A stretch of 64,000 nucleotides of DNA from Candidatus Magnetocorallium paracelense (GCA_029001845.1 JAREWP010000015.1:1-64000), one strand, 5' to 3'. Counted from the stretch's first letter, positions 34,190 through 44,248 are shown. The notes: generated by a model from the letters alone, not told the origin. Numbers and translations: made by a program.

Positions 34190-35365
34190 TTATAAATAAC
34201 GATCATTTAAGAGATAATACCTAAATCTGATATCATCTTCATTGAGTTTATAGGCTTTTATTATAGACTTCGGTGCGATACCGATTTCTCTCAGCTTACA
34301 GTTGATAAAAGGTTCCTTTCCTGTAATCTGACTGTAAACGTTGTCCGACATAATGGATTCGATTTTTTGTTTTCCTTCGTTCAAACAATCGGGGCAAAGT
34401 ATCTCATCCTCAAATATTGAGCCTCGTTTTTTTAATATGTCTTTGTTGTTATTGTGCGAAGAGCAATGGACATCCGTTATTAAATCGAATTCAAGATCGA
34501 TAGTCGCCCCGGTTCCCAAATCGCCTACAACTTTCTCGTACAACTCAAGACATGTCGATTCGATAGTAAGCTCCAGAGTCATAATATCATCGGTCTCGAT
34601 AACGCCGCATTTATAATGAGTAGGACAGTGCGGATTTTTATTAAGCCTGACTACTGAAAAATCATTGAGATGGCCATGGACAGCGATTCTATGGTTAAAT
34701 GGAATGTTCATATTATGGAGATGTTTTACAGCAAATTGAACCTGTAAAGCGGCGATAACGGAAGATATGGTTGGAGCTGTCGGGCCGCTTGGACGCTCGC
34801 CATTACGTGAGCGTAATTTAAGGCAAGAGTGTCTTCGCCATGCTTCGTTGCGTAATTCCCTGGTTAACAAACAGTCAAAACAAACTTCATAACCGGAGCC
34901 AAAAATCTTTAAATCTCCGTCAATACCATGCAATCCGGCATCAATATATAACTTGTTTGTGAGCATGCAGCTTTTTGTCAAATCTATGCGCGCCTGAATA
35001 TTGTCTAAACATCCAAATATCACATCAAAGTCGTAAAAAGCGCCACTGCCCAAACAATGCTGAAATTCACCAACAATACTATGAGTCTGAATGCTTGCAT
35101 CGATTTCAACAGCCCTTTCGGCCGCAATTACCGACTTAAATTTATCGATATCGCCTTCTCTGAATAAAACCGAACGGGTTAGATTCGAATTCTCAATCGA
35201 GTCCATATCTATAATTACAATGGCGCCAACACCCAGTAAAGCAAGATTTTTTATGACTTCGTTACCTAGGGCTCCGGCGCCTACAACCAGGCAACGCATG
35301 TTTTTTAATATATCCATGCTCCAGCCTAACTGAGTGAGGCGAATATATCGATCATCAGCTTTCAT
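34190..35365 (-). CDS. E1-like Ubl-activating enzyme (ThiF fold), cassette 2
   Basis: 391 aa. Nucleotide loop G29-A-G-A-L-G34, Asp53, N-L-T-R motif (61-64) and D121-N122 in GCLDN. C162-x2-C165 is followed by C181 (RRHSCLKLR), at the place of the E1/MoeB Cys, and then PTAPTISS. A C-terminal extension of about 130 residues has further Cys/His (CGVIET, CSSHNN, CPDC) and ends IGIAPKSIIKAYK, close to IGVPPLHIIRAVG in the cassette-1 E1. The two E1s are therefore full-length paralogues. It should activate the adjacent Ubl. The ribosome site is weak. Confidence 0.92.
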   Translation of the reverse strand: MKADDRYIRLTQLGWSMDILKNMRCLVVGAGALGNEVIKNLALLGVGAIVIIDMDSIENSNLTRSVLFREGDIDKFKSVIAAERAVEIDASIQTHSIVGEFQHCLGSGAFYDFDVIFGCLDNIQARIDLTKSCMLTNKLYIDAGLHGIDGDLKIFGSGYEVCFDCLLTRELRNEAWRRHSCLKLRSRNGERPSGPTAPTISSVIAALQVQFAVKHLHNMNIPFNHRIAVHGHLNDFSVVRLNKNPHCPTHYKCGVIETDDIMTLELTIESTCLELYEKVVGDLGTGATIDLEFDLITDVHCSSHNNNKDILKKRGSIFEDEILCPDCLNEGKQKIESIMSDNVYSQITGKEPFINCKLREIGIAPKSIIKAYKLNEDDIRFRYYLLNDRYL

Positions 35366-35439
35366 AGTTATAATTGAACCTTAGAAAAAAATACTATTGA
35401 TAAACAAATATCTTATAGAACTCTATCACGCTTCAACCC

Positions 35440-36030
35440 TCATTCTCCCAACCAAAATTCATCCTCATGAGACCTTATACATTCATTTCCGGGACAAACA
35501 GTACATTTATTACCAACAGATACCCAGCTTTCATAAAGCTGATAAATTTTGCAGCTTCTACACAAAACTATTTCTATTAAATCCTGAGAGGATAAATTAA
35601 CTCTGGTAATTGGATCGATCCTGTCAAAATAAGGCGCAAGCGTTGAATCGTAATACACAGTGAAAGATACTCGCGCTTCAGAGAATTCGTTAGAGGTGAG
35701 GCTCTTATTAAAGACCGTTATCGTGTTTGTTCTGCCGGAAAGGTGAATTTTGAAAAAAAAGAATTTACCATTTTCATCTGCAATCGTATCGATTAGATCT
35801 TGATCTCTGGCTTTTAATTGTAATTTGTTCATTGGCTTGACTGTCCCCCTGACATCGACATAAGGTCTTGCCGTCCTGTACTCATCGGGAGGAAAATCTA
35901 TTGTAGGCGGCGGATATAATTTAGCAGGAGTTAATACGATTTTTTTTCCCTTTGAAAGTTTTCTCCTCTCCTCTATCTTTTCCTTGGTTAAAATAATTTT
36001 GGATGTAGATGTATTTTGTAAATTTGACAT
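35440..36030 (-). CDS. Beta-domain protein with degenerate RING-like C-terminus, cassette 2
   Basis: 196 aa from ATG at 36030; a TTG at 36066 would add twelve residues with no gain. The middle (about 45-130) looks like an Ig/carboxypeptidase-regulatory beta-sandwich (VRGTVKPMNKLQLKARD, DENGKFFFFKIHLSG). The C-terminus has C157-x2-C160, W169, C176-x2-C179. The C-C-W-C-C spacing (W nine residues after the second Cys, next Cys seven after W) is identical to the two RING-like proteins of cassette 1, but the His and Cys between and the first Cys pair are missing. It is first in cassette 2. I read it as a decayed or reduced RING partner; no function is proven. Confidence 0.7.
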   Translation of the reverse strand: MSNLQNTSTSKIILTKEKIEERRKLSKGKKIVLTPAKLYPPPTIDFPPDEYRTARPYVDVRGTVKPMNKLQLKARDQDLIDTIADENGKFFFFKIHLSGRTNTITVFNKSLTSNEFSEARVSFTVYYDSTLAPYFDRIDPITRVNLSSQDLIEIVLCRSCKIYQLYESWVSVGNKCTVCPGNECIRSHEDEFWLGE

Positions 36031-36066
36031 AACACAGAAAAAACTATAGAAAAGGTACAAGATCAA

Positions 36067-36396
36067 TTAAGGATCATCTCTTTTTCTTATGAACAAAAAA
36101 TAAACATTATTAATTCTAAATTTGTACTTAGCGGAAATAACGATCTTGGAAGCATTTACACCTTTATTTTCAAGTATCAGTTCCAGAGTCTGCCCTGCTT
36201 CGGACTGCCTGAAGGTAAAAGGATCCTTATTGCAAAAAAGACAAACAGAACAGCACCGCAATGACCACAGTATAAATCGCTTTCATTACAATACCACAAG
36301 CCGCAATTTTTGCATTAATACCTGGAATCATAGCAGCAACCACATTTTCTCTTCAGCAGGAAGCGCAATCAGCCCCCATATGGCGTAGAAATTCAT
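36067..36396 (-). pseudogene. Possible small membrane/lipoprotein gene broken by frameshifts
   Basis: Three short frames line up into one plausible protein: ATG 36396 (FYAIWGLIALPAEE), then a second frame (VVAAMIPGINAKIAACGIV, MKAIYTVVIAVLFCLSF), then a third (CNKDPFTFRQSEAGQTLELI, ending RKRDDP at 36067). The last switch falls at a run of T. The hydrophobic centre before a Cys looks like a lipobox. It is either a decayed first gene of the cluster, or an intact one with sequencing errors at homopolymers. Confidence 0.3.
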
Positions 36397-36860
36397 AACA
36401 ATTGAGTTCAACTAACCCGGCATATAAACAAGAAGGATATCAACAATAATTACACAAAAGGTATTAGTAATTATACTTCATTAGAAACAAAAAAGCAACA
36501 TAATCATAAAATACACATTTTGCAATAAAGTTGACAAAAATTAGAACTATATTGCAAAAAGTACAGCATCAAAAGTTTACTTTATTACAACCAAAGATTG
36601 TATAACACAGATTTACACACACTATATAGATAGTAATTATCAAGTAAAAAAACTTAAAATTCAACAAGTTAAGAGTGTAAGAGTTAAAAAAAATGTCATT
36701 GGCTGTAGAGAAGAGAAAAATAAATTATAATTATGGCTTTAGAATACATGATAATCCAATATTTAATTTGCAAGCAAAGATCCATGCACCCAGATCACCA
36801 CACTGTATGAAAATGGAGTGAAAGAGCTCTATATTCTTTAACCACGAAACATACATCAAA
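36397..36860. other. AT-rich divergent intergenic region
   Basis: This gap lies between the minus-strand Ubl supercluster and the plus-strand PHP gene. I see no coding frame with a ribosome site. It is strongly AT-rich and carries the best promoter candidate for the cluster (36508-36537) and two copies of TTGCAAAA on the minus strand near it. Regulation of the whole supercluster would be expected to act here. Confidence 0.5.
36508..36537 (-). promoter_or_regulatory. Candidate sigma-70 promoter for the Ubl supercluster
   Basis: On the minus strand TTGTCA (36537-36532) is followed after 18 bases by TATTTT (36513-36508). It points into the cluster and lies about 110 bases before the first possible gene. 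The spacing is one base long and the -10 is imperfect, so this is a candidate only. Confidence 0.3.
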
Positions 36861-36882
36861 GAGACGCAAGATTTTGCGTCTC
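36861..36882. repeat. Perfect short hairpin upstream of the PHP gene
   Basis: GAGACGCAA-GATT-TTGCGTCTC is a perfect 9-bp inverted repeat with a 4-base loop, about 90 bases before the PHP start. It could be an operator or a transcript hairpin; no T-run follows. Confidence 0.5.
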
Positions 36883-36971
36883 AACAGGGCTCAATTGATA
36901 AGGAGCACCCGACTTGATTTACAGACCATAAATTTGTTAATGTTTTGCGATTATCAGATTATGGTAAACAT

Positions 36972-37577
36972 ATGAAAATAGACATGCACGTTCATACGAA
37001 CCGCTACTCCTCTTGCAGCCTGATAAACCCCTATGATCTGGCCCATGGGATAAACAACTCAGGTGTGGACGGTATCGTTATTACAGAACATAATGTAAGC
37101 TGGCCCCTTCACGAACGGGAGGAGCTGAGAAATCATGTGAAGGACAAACTGCTTCTCTGGGGAGTGGAGTTAAGCGGAGCAAGCGGTACGCACTATCTCA
37201 TATATTACGGAGACGACCTTGGTAAGCTGAATTTTTATGAAGACATGGAGGACTACGACATTTTCAGAATTGTGCAGGAAAAAGGCGCTGTTATTGTACC
37301 TGCCCATATATTCAGATTCGGAAGAAATATCAGCATACTTGAAATATCAAGGCTTCAAATTCACGGCTTAGAGGTGAGAAGCAGAAATATCGATGTTGCT
37401 GAAATGCGCAGGTCCATTGATGTCGCCGAAAAACTACACCTCTGTCAGATAGCAGGAAGCGACGGCCACTCTCTGGACGCAATAGGCGATTTCTACACTG
37501 AATTTCATACTGATATATCGAATGAACAGGATCTGGTCAATGCTGTCAGAAACAATCTGTGCACGCCGGTCTATTGA
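36972..37577 (+). CDS. PHP-domain phosphoesterase-like protein
   Basis: 201 aa from ATG at 36972; a TTG at 36945 would add nine residues. The start MKIDMHVHTNRYSSCSLINP carries the PHP metal-binding H-x-H motif. Further PHP elements follow: GVDGIVITEHNV, PAHIFRF and a late GSDGHSLDAIGDFYTEF. PHP proteins are metal-dependent phosphoesterases acting on nucleotides, histidinol phosphate or DNA ends; the substrate here is unknown. It stands alone on the plus strand, and its 3' end overlaps the purL stop by seven bases, so the two converge without a terminator between them. Confidence 0.85.
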   Translation: MKIDMHVHTNRYSSCSLINPYDLAHGINNSGVDGIVITEHNVSWPLHEREELRNHVKDKLLLWGVELSGASGTHYLIYYGDDLGKLNFYEDMEDYDIFRIVQEKGAVIVPAHIFRFGRNISILEISRLQIHGLEVRSRNIDVAEMRRSIDVAEKLHLCQIAGSDGHSLDAIGDFYTEFHTDISNEQDLVNAVRNNLCTPVY

Positions 37578-40500
37578 CGTTCACACCACTCACGGGCGTT
37601 CTGAAACATCCTTAACCACGGCGAAGCATCTAAATCCTTTTTCCACTCCTCGGGCATCCACGGCCACTGCCATTTTAGAAAGACCCTTTCCGGATGAGGC
37701 ATCATTGCCAGATGCCTGCCGTCTTCAGAACACAGGGCCGTTATACCGTATGGAGAGCCATTGGGATTAAAGGGATAGGTCTCTGTAATCTCCCCGTAAT
37801 CGTCTACATACCTCACAGGGGCCAGGTTTTTATAAATAGCCTCCTTAAGAATAGTATTGTCAGGGAAGAGCAATCTGCCCTCTCCGTGGGCGACCCAAAC
37901 GCCAAGCACGGAATCCTCCATGCCGGCAAGCATGATCGAAGGGCTCGATAAAATCTTTACAGTTGAAAATCTGGATTCAAAACGTGATGATATATTATGA
38001 ATAAACCTTGGTTGTCGTTTTTCATCGGACTCCTTAAAAGGAACCCATCCCAGTAAAGCCATAAGCTGACAACCATTGCAAACGCCCAGACTAAATGTGT
38101 CGGTACGATTGTAAAAACTCTCGAACTCTCTGTAAATTCTCTCGTTGTAACGGATAACACCTGCCCATCCCTTAGCCGAGCCAAGAACGTCGGCATAGCT
38201 GAATCCTCCCACAAAAGCGATACCATTAAATCGATTTAAAGAGACCTTACACTCAATCAGATCGGACATCGTTATATCCCACACCTCGAATCCTGCGTGA
38301 AAAAAAGCAGACGCCATCTCTCTGTCTCCGTTACTTCCCTCTTCCCTGATAACGGCAACTGCCGGCTTCCCGGTTTTATTTAAAATTTCGGCGGAAGTCT
38401 CCCGTGGCGTAAAGGAGAGCTTATAATCAGGCCCCGGCCTGTCGAAAATATTCCTCTTCTCCTCATCAGCGCACTGAGGCGTAACCTGAAGTCTCTCTAT
38501 TTGATAACTCGTTTCCTCCCATAGATCCCTTAAAAGAGTCATCGACTCATCGAGTACAATTTTTTTATTGTGCGAGATTTTAATCCTCTTTTCTTTAAGA
38601 GTCTCTCCAATAGTAAGGAATGGAACATTGTATCGATCCAGGATATCTCCTATGAGTTCTCTGTCCTTATCAAGATATTCGATTACAAAACCGAGTTCTT
38701 CGGAAAACAATATGGCAAGCGGATCGTTGTTATCAATGTTCAGTTCGATATTCAGCCCCCCGTTACCGGCAAAGGCCATTTCCAGTAAAGCCGTTATAAG
38801 GCCTCCGTCGCTCCTGTCATGACCGGACAGTATCACGCCTCTGCCGATCAGTTCCTGAATGGCGTTAAATGAATTCTTTAGCAATAGAGAGTCGTCTACA
38901 TCGGGAGAAGTATCGCCTGTCTGTTCATACACATGGGCAAGGGCGCTGCCTCCTGTCCTGTATTTTCCTCTACCCAAATCGATATACAAAAGCTTGGATT
39001 CGCCGGGCCTCTTAATATCCTGAGATACAACCTTGGTTATATCGTCACAAGTCACATAAGCAGAAATAACGAGTGTACCTGGAGATTTAACGATTTCTTT
39101 GGACGACTCCTTTCCCTGCACCAGCGCAGCCATAGAGAGGCTGTCCTTTCCACCGTCGATTGCGATACCCAGTTCAATAAGAATGTTCTTTAAAGCGACG
39201 GCTGCATTATATAGTAAAAGGCCCTCTCCCGGAAGTTTCGGCGCCCACATCCAGTTTCCCGAACATTTTATATCTCTAAGAGACGTTACCTTGGCCCACA
39301 CCATATTGGTCAACGCCTCTCCCAGGCTCATTCTCGCCATTGCGCCTGTGTCCAAAAGCCCTTTTACAGGCTGCTCGCCAATAGATATGGCGGCGCCGGT
39401 AAGAGAAAAATGACTCTGCGCGATAACAGCCGTGTCCGATATGGTTAACTGAAGCGGCCCTGTACACTGCTGCTTTACAATAAGGCCGGTTACGCTTCTG
39501 TCAACCTTGTTTGTGAGAAATCGTTTTGAACCGACAGACAGCAGGCGAAGTACTCTGTCAAGAGCCTCTCTGACAGTAAGACCTTCAGGGAGTTTTAAGG
39601 GGAGATGTTTTTGTGGCTCACTATCGAGATGATAGGTTTTTTGAGGCATTTTGCCAAGTACTTTGGAAAGGTCAAGATTTACGGGAGTATCCTGGTTAAC
39701 AGAGTCGTGAAGAACGATATACCCGCTGCCGGTAATCTCTCCTATTACGGAAAAAGGTGTTTTTTCTCTCTTGCAAAGTTGTTTAAATAAATCAAGATGT
39801 TCCGGTTTTATTAAGAGGGCGTCATTTTCCTGATATTCAGCGCCCCATATTTCCAAAACGGAAAGTGTGGTGTCTCCAAGCAGCAGGTCTCTGATTTCTA
39901 TATCAGCCCCGGCCGGATATATGATCTCTTTTACAACATTCGAATTACCTCCGGCGCCCTGATCGTGTATACTGACAATTGGATTGGCCTTACCCATTTC
40001 TACACATGCTCTTATGACTCTGTTTACCTTTTGCTCCATCTCTGCATCACCCCTCTGGACAGCGCTGAAATCGAGCTCTTCTACATTTTCTCCCTGAATC
40101 ATGCTGGAAGCAGCGCCGCCGCCTATTCCGATCCTGTAAGCAGGGCCACCGATTTTAATGACTAACATACCCCGATCGGGTTCATGCTTTTCTATATGAT
40201 CGAAATCAATCTGCCCTACCCCGCCGGTAAACATTATTGGTTTTATCCATTCGACTCTTTCGTTATCGGCAGTTCTCAGCCCGAAAGAACGAGTATACCC
40301 CTGAATCAGAGGTTCACCAAACTTATTTCCGTAATCGGAAGCTCCGTTGCTCGCCTGAATTTCAATATGTAATGGCGTTGCAAGATTGGAGGGATAAATA
40401 AAGGACTTATTTTCCCAGGGAAGATCGTAACCGGGAATATTCAGATTACCGACACAATAAGCTGCTGTACCGGCCACGACAAGGGAGCCCGTCCCGGTTG

Positions 40501-41542
40501 CATGCACATCCCTGATTCTTCCGCCCGTACCTGTCTCGGCGCCGGGAAAAGGAGCGACACCGGTGGGGAAATTGTGAGTTTCTGCAGTAAAGATCAAAGC
40601 GTAGTTACGTTTGGTTAAATCCATGGCAGATGGTTCGCCGGGCCGGCCGGGGACCATGGTTTCAATATCAAAACCTGCGATAGCGCTTGAGTTATCTTTA
40701 AATGCAATAAGGCTGTTTTCAGGATTTTTATTTAACGGGAGGCTCAGGATATCCATCAGATTTTCATCTGATTCCTTTCCGTTTACAATAAGCCTGCCTT
40801 TAAAAAACCAGTGCCTCGAGTGCTCGCTGTTTGACTGCCCGAGATCAAAACACTCCACATTTGTGGGATTACGCCCTATGATATTTACAAAGAGATCGTA
40901 ATAATACTCGATATCCCTTTCGTCCAATCCAAGACCAAGGGAACGGTTTAACTCAATCAGGGCATCCCTTCCTCTCTCAATAAGAGGAATTGAATATACC
41001 TGGTCCGGTACAATTCCCGTATCAAATGACTCCAACCTCTCGGGATAGAGACAATCGACCATTCTGTCATTTATATGGGGCAGAATAAGGGGAGTCAGCT
41101 TATGACCGACGCTTTCTCCTGCTTTTGTTCCCGTAAAAAAGCGGAATCGTCTTGAACGCTCGATTCTGTTTACTTTTTTCAGACCACAGGAGAAACAGAT
41201 GGAAACAGCGTTTGTGGACCATGCCGTTGTAAAATTAAGCCTCGGTCCTGTTTCTATAATAAAAGAGGGATCCTCTGCATCCGATTTCTTTTCAAAAAAA
41301 GAGCTCCTGGAAATACTGTCTTTTTCAAAACCGTCGGAAATAAGCCATTTGAGGCGATTGTATTCATCCTCTGTAAGCGGTTCCACAGAGCGAATATAGA
41401 AGCAGTTTTCGCTTTCGATACCTCTGATATCTTCCGATACCGATGCTCTGAGAAGGTCAAGCAGGCTCTCTCGCTCCCTCTCTCTTAAGTATGGTTTCTT
41501 ATATATATAATCAATGATTGACAAAGCGTTGGAACATAACAT
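37571..41542 (-). CDS. purL: Phosphoribosylformylglycinamidine synthase, single-chain
   Basis: 1323 aa, the long single-polypeptide form found in proteobacteria and eukaryotes (about 1300 aa), not the small three-subunit type. It converts FGAR, glutamine and ATP to FGAM in purine synthesis. Visible signatures are ETHNFPTGVAPFPGAETGTG in the first AIRS-like half, SIHDQGAGGNSNVVKE, a second AIRS-like half with DGGKDSLSMAA and SGHDRSDGG, and a C-terminal class I glutamine amidotransferase with nucleophile Cys in GVCNGCQLMALLG and catalytic His in MPHPERVF. All domains are intact. The ATG at 41542 has no strong ribosome site. It is a housekeeping gene that appears unrelated to the cluster on its left. 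Confidence 0.97.
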   Translation of the reverse strand: MLCSNALSIIDYIYKKPYLRERERESLLDLLRASVSEDIRGIESENCFYIRSVEPLTEDEYNRLKWLISDGFEKDSISRSSFFEKKSDAEDPSFIIETGPRLNFTTAWSTNAVSICFSCGLKKVNRIERSRRFRFFTGTKAGESVGHKLTPLILPHINDRMVDCLYPERLESFDTGIVPDQVYSIPLIERGRDALIELNRSLGLGLDERDIEYYYDLFVNIIGRNPTNVECFDLGQSNSEHSRHWFFKGRLIVNGKESDENLMDILSLPLNKNPENSLIAFKDNSSAIAGFDIETMVPGRPGEPSAMDLTKRNYALIFTAETHNFPTGVAPFPGAETGTGGRIRDVHATGTGSLVVAGTAAYCVGNLNIPGYDLPWENKSFIYPSNLATPLHIEIQASNGASDYGNKFGEPLIQGYTRSFGLRTADNERVEWIKPIMFTGGVGQIDFDHIEKHEPDRGMLVIKIGGPAYRIGIGGGAASSMIQGENVEELDFSAVQRGDAEMEQKVNRVIRACVEMGKANPIVSIHDQGAGGNSNVVKEIIYPAGADIEIRDLLLGDTTLSVLEIWGAEYQENDALLIKPEHLDLFKQLCKREKTPFSVIGEITGSGYIVLHDSVNQDTPVNLDLSKVLGKMPQKTYHLDSEPQKHLPLKLPEGLTVREALDRVLRLLSVGSKRFLTNKVDRSVTGLIVKQQCTGPLQLTISDTAVIAQSHFSLTGAAISIGEQPVKGLLDTGAMARMSLGEALTNMVWAKVTSLRDIKCSGNWMWAPKLPGEGLLLYNAAVALKNILIELGIAIDGGKDSLSMAALVQGKESSKEIVKSPGTLVISAYVTCDDITKVVSQDIKRPGESKLLYIDLGRGKYRTGGSALAHVYEQTGDTSPDVDDSLLLKNSFNAIQELIGRGVILSGHDRSDGGLITALLEMAFAGNGGLNIELNIDNNDPLAILFSEELGFVIEYLDKDRELIGDILDRYNVPFLTIGETLKEKRIKISHNKKIVLDESMTLLRDLWEETSYQIERLQVTPQCADEEKRNIFDRPGPDYKLSFTPRETSAEILNKTGKPAVAVIREEGSNGDREMASAFFHAGFEVWDITMSDLIECKVSLNRFNGIAFVGGFSYADVLGSAKGWAGVIRYNERIYREFESFYNRTDTFSLGVCNGCQLMALLGWVPFKESDEKRQPRFIHNISSRFESRFSTVKILSSPSIMLAGMEDSVLGVWVAHGEGRLLFPDNTILKEAIYKNLAPVRYVDDYGEITETYPFNPNGSPYGITALCSEDGRHLAMMPHPERVFLKWQWPWMPEEWKKDLDASPWLRMFQNAREWCERQ

Positions 41543-41656
41543 AAAAAAAGGCGAAATAACAACAAAAAAAAGCCGCCTCCATTGCCGGGCACAGATTTTT
41601 ATTTGACATAAAATTAACTAATTATATATTATTCTGATACTCTTGATTCGCCTGCC

Positions 41657-41816
41657 TGTTCACAGTGATTTGAGGACAGAGGTCTGTGTAAGATAAAGAA
41701 GTTGTTTATATCTTTTTGTAATTTCCAAACAGACAGGCCCGGGGTATAAAGAGATATTAATATAATAAATTTTTTTATCTTTTACTGACCTCTGACCTCA
41801 GATCACTGTGAACAAT
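41657..41816. repeat. MITE-like inverted-repeat element, copy 2
   Basis: The left end TGTTCACAGTGATTTGAGGA matches in inverted orientation the right end CTCAGATCACTGTGAACAAT. The right half (CTGACCTCTGACCTCAGATC) is repeated almost exactly in copy 3 at 46872-47044. It occupies the 338-base gap between divergent purL and glgB, which holds no other feature I can see. Confidence 0.65.
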
Positions 41817-41880
41817 TACATATTAAAAACGCAATAATCGAGAACAGCCATATAATATATCAATGAGGAGATAATAAGTC

Positions 41881-44208
41881 ATGAGCTTGCAGGAACAATT
41901 CGATTTAATAGTAAATTCGGCGCACAGTGATCCTTTTTCCGTATTGGGGGCGCACATTGTGAAAATGGACGGAAAAGATGTCCTAGTGATCAGGACATTC
42001 CAACCCGATGCAAAAGAGGTCTTTATAATAGACCTCAGAGAAACACCAAAGCCAAAAGCCAGAGGCGCGGCAATCAAAAAAACCGCTGCCCGGGATACTT
42101 CCGAAAAGAAAGATGACTATAAGGAATATCCTATGAACAGAATACATAATGACGGAATCTTCGAGCTTATTTTAGAAGACAACGACACGCTGTTTCCATA
42201 CAAAATAAAAAACCTCTATGAAGATGACAACACATCAGTTTTTTACGATCCTTACTCCTTTATGCCGGTGCTGACTGATTATGACATTCATCTGATCAGT
42301 GAAGGCACTCATTACAGAAAATATGAGAAACTGGGCGCTCATGCCATTGAAGTAAATAATATCAAAGGCGTGTTTTTCGCCGTATGGGCGCCAAATGCTC
42401 TCAGAGTCAGTGTCACAGGCGCATTTAATAACTGGGACGGCAGAAAGCATCCTATGAGACTAAGAGGCATGGCTGGCATCTGGGAAATATTCATACCGGA
42501 ACTTGGAGAGGGAGACCTCTATAAGTTTGAAGTAAAATCAAAATACAGAGGATATATTGGCGAGAAGTCGGATCCCTATGCATTTTTCTCGGAAATCAGA
42601 CCGAAAAGCTCATCTGTCGTATATGACATAACCAGATATCAATGGAATGACGATAAATGGATGAAAGAGAGAGCCCAAAAGGACTGGCTCAAAGCGCCGA
42701 TTTCAGTCTATGAAGTACATCTGGGATCATGGCAAAGGGCGCCTGATGAAGACAATCGCTGGCTCACATATCGTGAGCTTGCCGATGTGCTTGTATCCTA
42801 TGTAAAAGACTTGGGATATACCCATATCGAACTGCTCCCTGTTACCGAACACCCCCTTGATGAATCCTGGGGTTATCAGACAATAGGTTATTTCTCGATC
42901 ACCAGCCGATTCGGCACTCCAGACGATTTCATGTACTTTGTAGACAAATGCCATCAAGAGGGAATCGGCGTGATAATGGACTGGGTCCCTGCTCATTTCC
43001 CGAAAGACGCCCATGGTCTTGCCTATTTTGACGGTACGGCTCTTTATGAACATGAGGACCCGCGCAAGGCTGAACACAGGGATTGGGGCACCCTCATTTT
43101 TAATTACGGGAGAACGGAGGTGGCGAATTTCCTCCTTGCCAACGCCCTTTTCTGGCTCGACAAATATCATCTCGACGGTCTCAGAGTCGATGCTGTCGCC
43201 TCCATGCTTTATCTCGATTATTCAAGAGAAGAAGGCGATTGGATACCAAATGAGTACGGCGGCAATGAAAATCTGGAGGCAGTCGCCTTTATCAAGAGGT
43301 TTAACGAACTGACCCATGAGTATCACCCCGGAGTAATAACAATAGCCGAGGAATCTACTGCCTGGCCAATGGTTTCCCGTCCGACTTACCTTGGAGGTCT
43401 CGGTTTCAGTATGAAGTGGAATATGGGCTGGATGCATGACATACTCGAGTACTTCTCAAAGGATCCGATTTACAGAAAACACCACCACAACAATCTTACA
43501 TTCGCCCTTTTATATGCTTTTTCAGAGAATTTCATAAGTGTCTTTTCCCATGACGAGGTTGTTTACGGGAAATGTTCCATGATTAACAAAATGCCTGGCG
43601 ACCAGTGGCAAAAATTCGCCAATCTCAGACTCCTGTACACTTATATGTATTGCCAACCCGGGAAAAAACTCCTTTTCATGGGAAGCGAATTCGGACAGTG
43701 GAACGAATGGGTATCCGGTCAGAGTCTTGACTGGCATCTGCTCGAGTTCGAACCCCACAGGAAACTCTTGGACTTTGTCAGAGATATCAATAGTGTATAT
43801 AAACAGGAAGCACCGCTTTATGAAATCGATTTTGACCATGAAGGCTTTGAGTGGATAGACTTTGGAGACTATGAGTCCAGCATTGTATCCTTTATGAGGA
43901 AGACGAAGGATGAAGATAATTTCCTGGTATGTGTCTTTAACTTCACTCCAATGCCAAGACATGAATACAAGGTGGGAGTTCCGAAGGAAGGCTTTTACAG
44001 AGAGATATTAAACAGCGATTCAGAAAAGTACTGGGGCGGTAATATAGGCAACTTTGGCGGGATCGAAGCTGAACAGTCATGGTGGCAGGAGCGACCTTAT
44101 TCCATAGCCCTCAATGTACCTCCACTCGGCGCGCTCATTCTGAAATACGAAAAGGGTAATGAAACAACTTCGGAATCAACAGCAGTTTCAGATCCAATAA
44201 GTTTATAA
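41881..44208 (+). CDS. glgB: 1,4-alpha-glucan branching enzyme
   Basis: 775 aa, family GH13, making alpha-1,6 branches in glycogen. The N-terminal domain ([11 protein letters not shown]) is followed by a CBM48 module ([20 protein letters not shown]), the barrel entry [12 protein letters not shown], and the catalytic regions: [13 protein letters not shown] with the nucleophile Asp near residue 436, TIAEESTAW with the acid/base Glu near 490, and [12 protein letters not shown]-terminal beta domain is present. GAGGAG precedes the ATG. It is somewhat longer than E. coli GlgB because of an insert near 60-80 rich in Lys/Ala. No other glycogen gene is nearby. Confidence 0.97.
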   Translation: MSLQEQFDLIVNSAHSDPFSVLGAHIVKMDGKDVLVIRTFQPDAKEVFIIDLRETPKPKARGAAIKKTAARDTSEKKDDYKEYPMNRIHNDGIFELILEDNDTLFPYKIKNLYEDDNTSVFYDPYSFMPVLTDYDIHLISEGTHYRKYEKLGAHAIEVNNIKGVFFAVWAPNALRVSVTGAFNNWDGRKHPMRLRGMAGIWEIFIPELGEGDLYKFEVKSKYRGYIGEKSDPYAFFSEIRPKSSSVVYDITRYQWNDDKWMKERAQKDWLKAPISVYEVHLGSWQRAPDEDNRWLTYRELADVLVSYVKDLGYTHIELLPVTEHPLDESWGYQTIGYFSITSRFGTPDDFMYFVDKCHQEGIGVIMDWVPAHFPKDAHGLAYFDGTALYEHEDPRKAEHRDWGTLIFNYGRTEVANFLLANALFWLDKYHLDGLRVDAVASMLYLDYSREEGDWIPNEYGGNENLEAVAFIKRFNELTHEYHPGVITIAEESTAWPMVSRPTYLGGLGFSMKWNMGWMHDILEYFSKDPIYRKHHHNNLTFALLYAFSENFISVFSHDEVVYGKCSMINKMPGDQWQKFANLRLLYTYMYCQPGKKLLFMGSEFGQWNEWVSGQSLDWHLLEFEPHRKLLDFVRDINSVYKQEAPLYEIDFDHEGFEWIDFGDYESSIVSFMRKTKDEDNFLVCVFNFTPMPRHEYKVGVPKEGFYREILNSDSEKYWGGNIGNFGGIEAEQSWWQERPYSIALNVPPLGALILKYEKGNETTSESTAVSDPISL

Positions 44209-44248
44209 AAAAGAATAAGAACCACGAACGGCCTTAAGAGTAGAACAC

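Noticed and set aside
36122-36388. 88-codon plus-strand ORF near the cluster start
   Set aside because: It lies opposite the frameshifted minus-strand gene, has no domain and no start context.
41543-41640. Possible purine riboswitch upstream of purL
   Set aside because: I looked for paired P1/P2/P3 structure and conserved loops and saw none.
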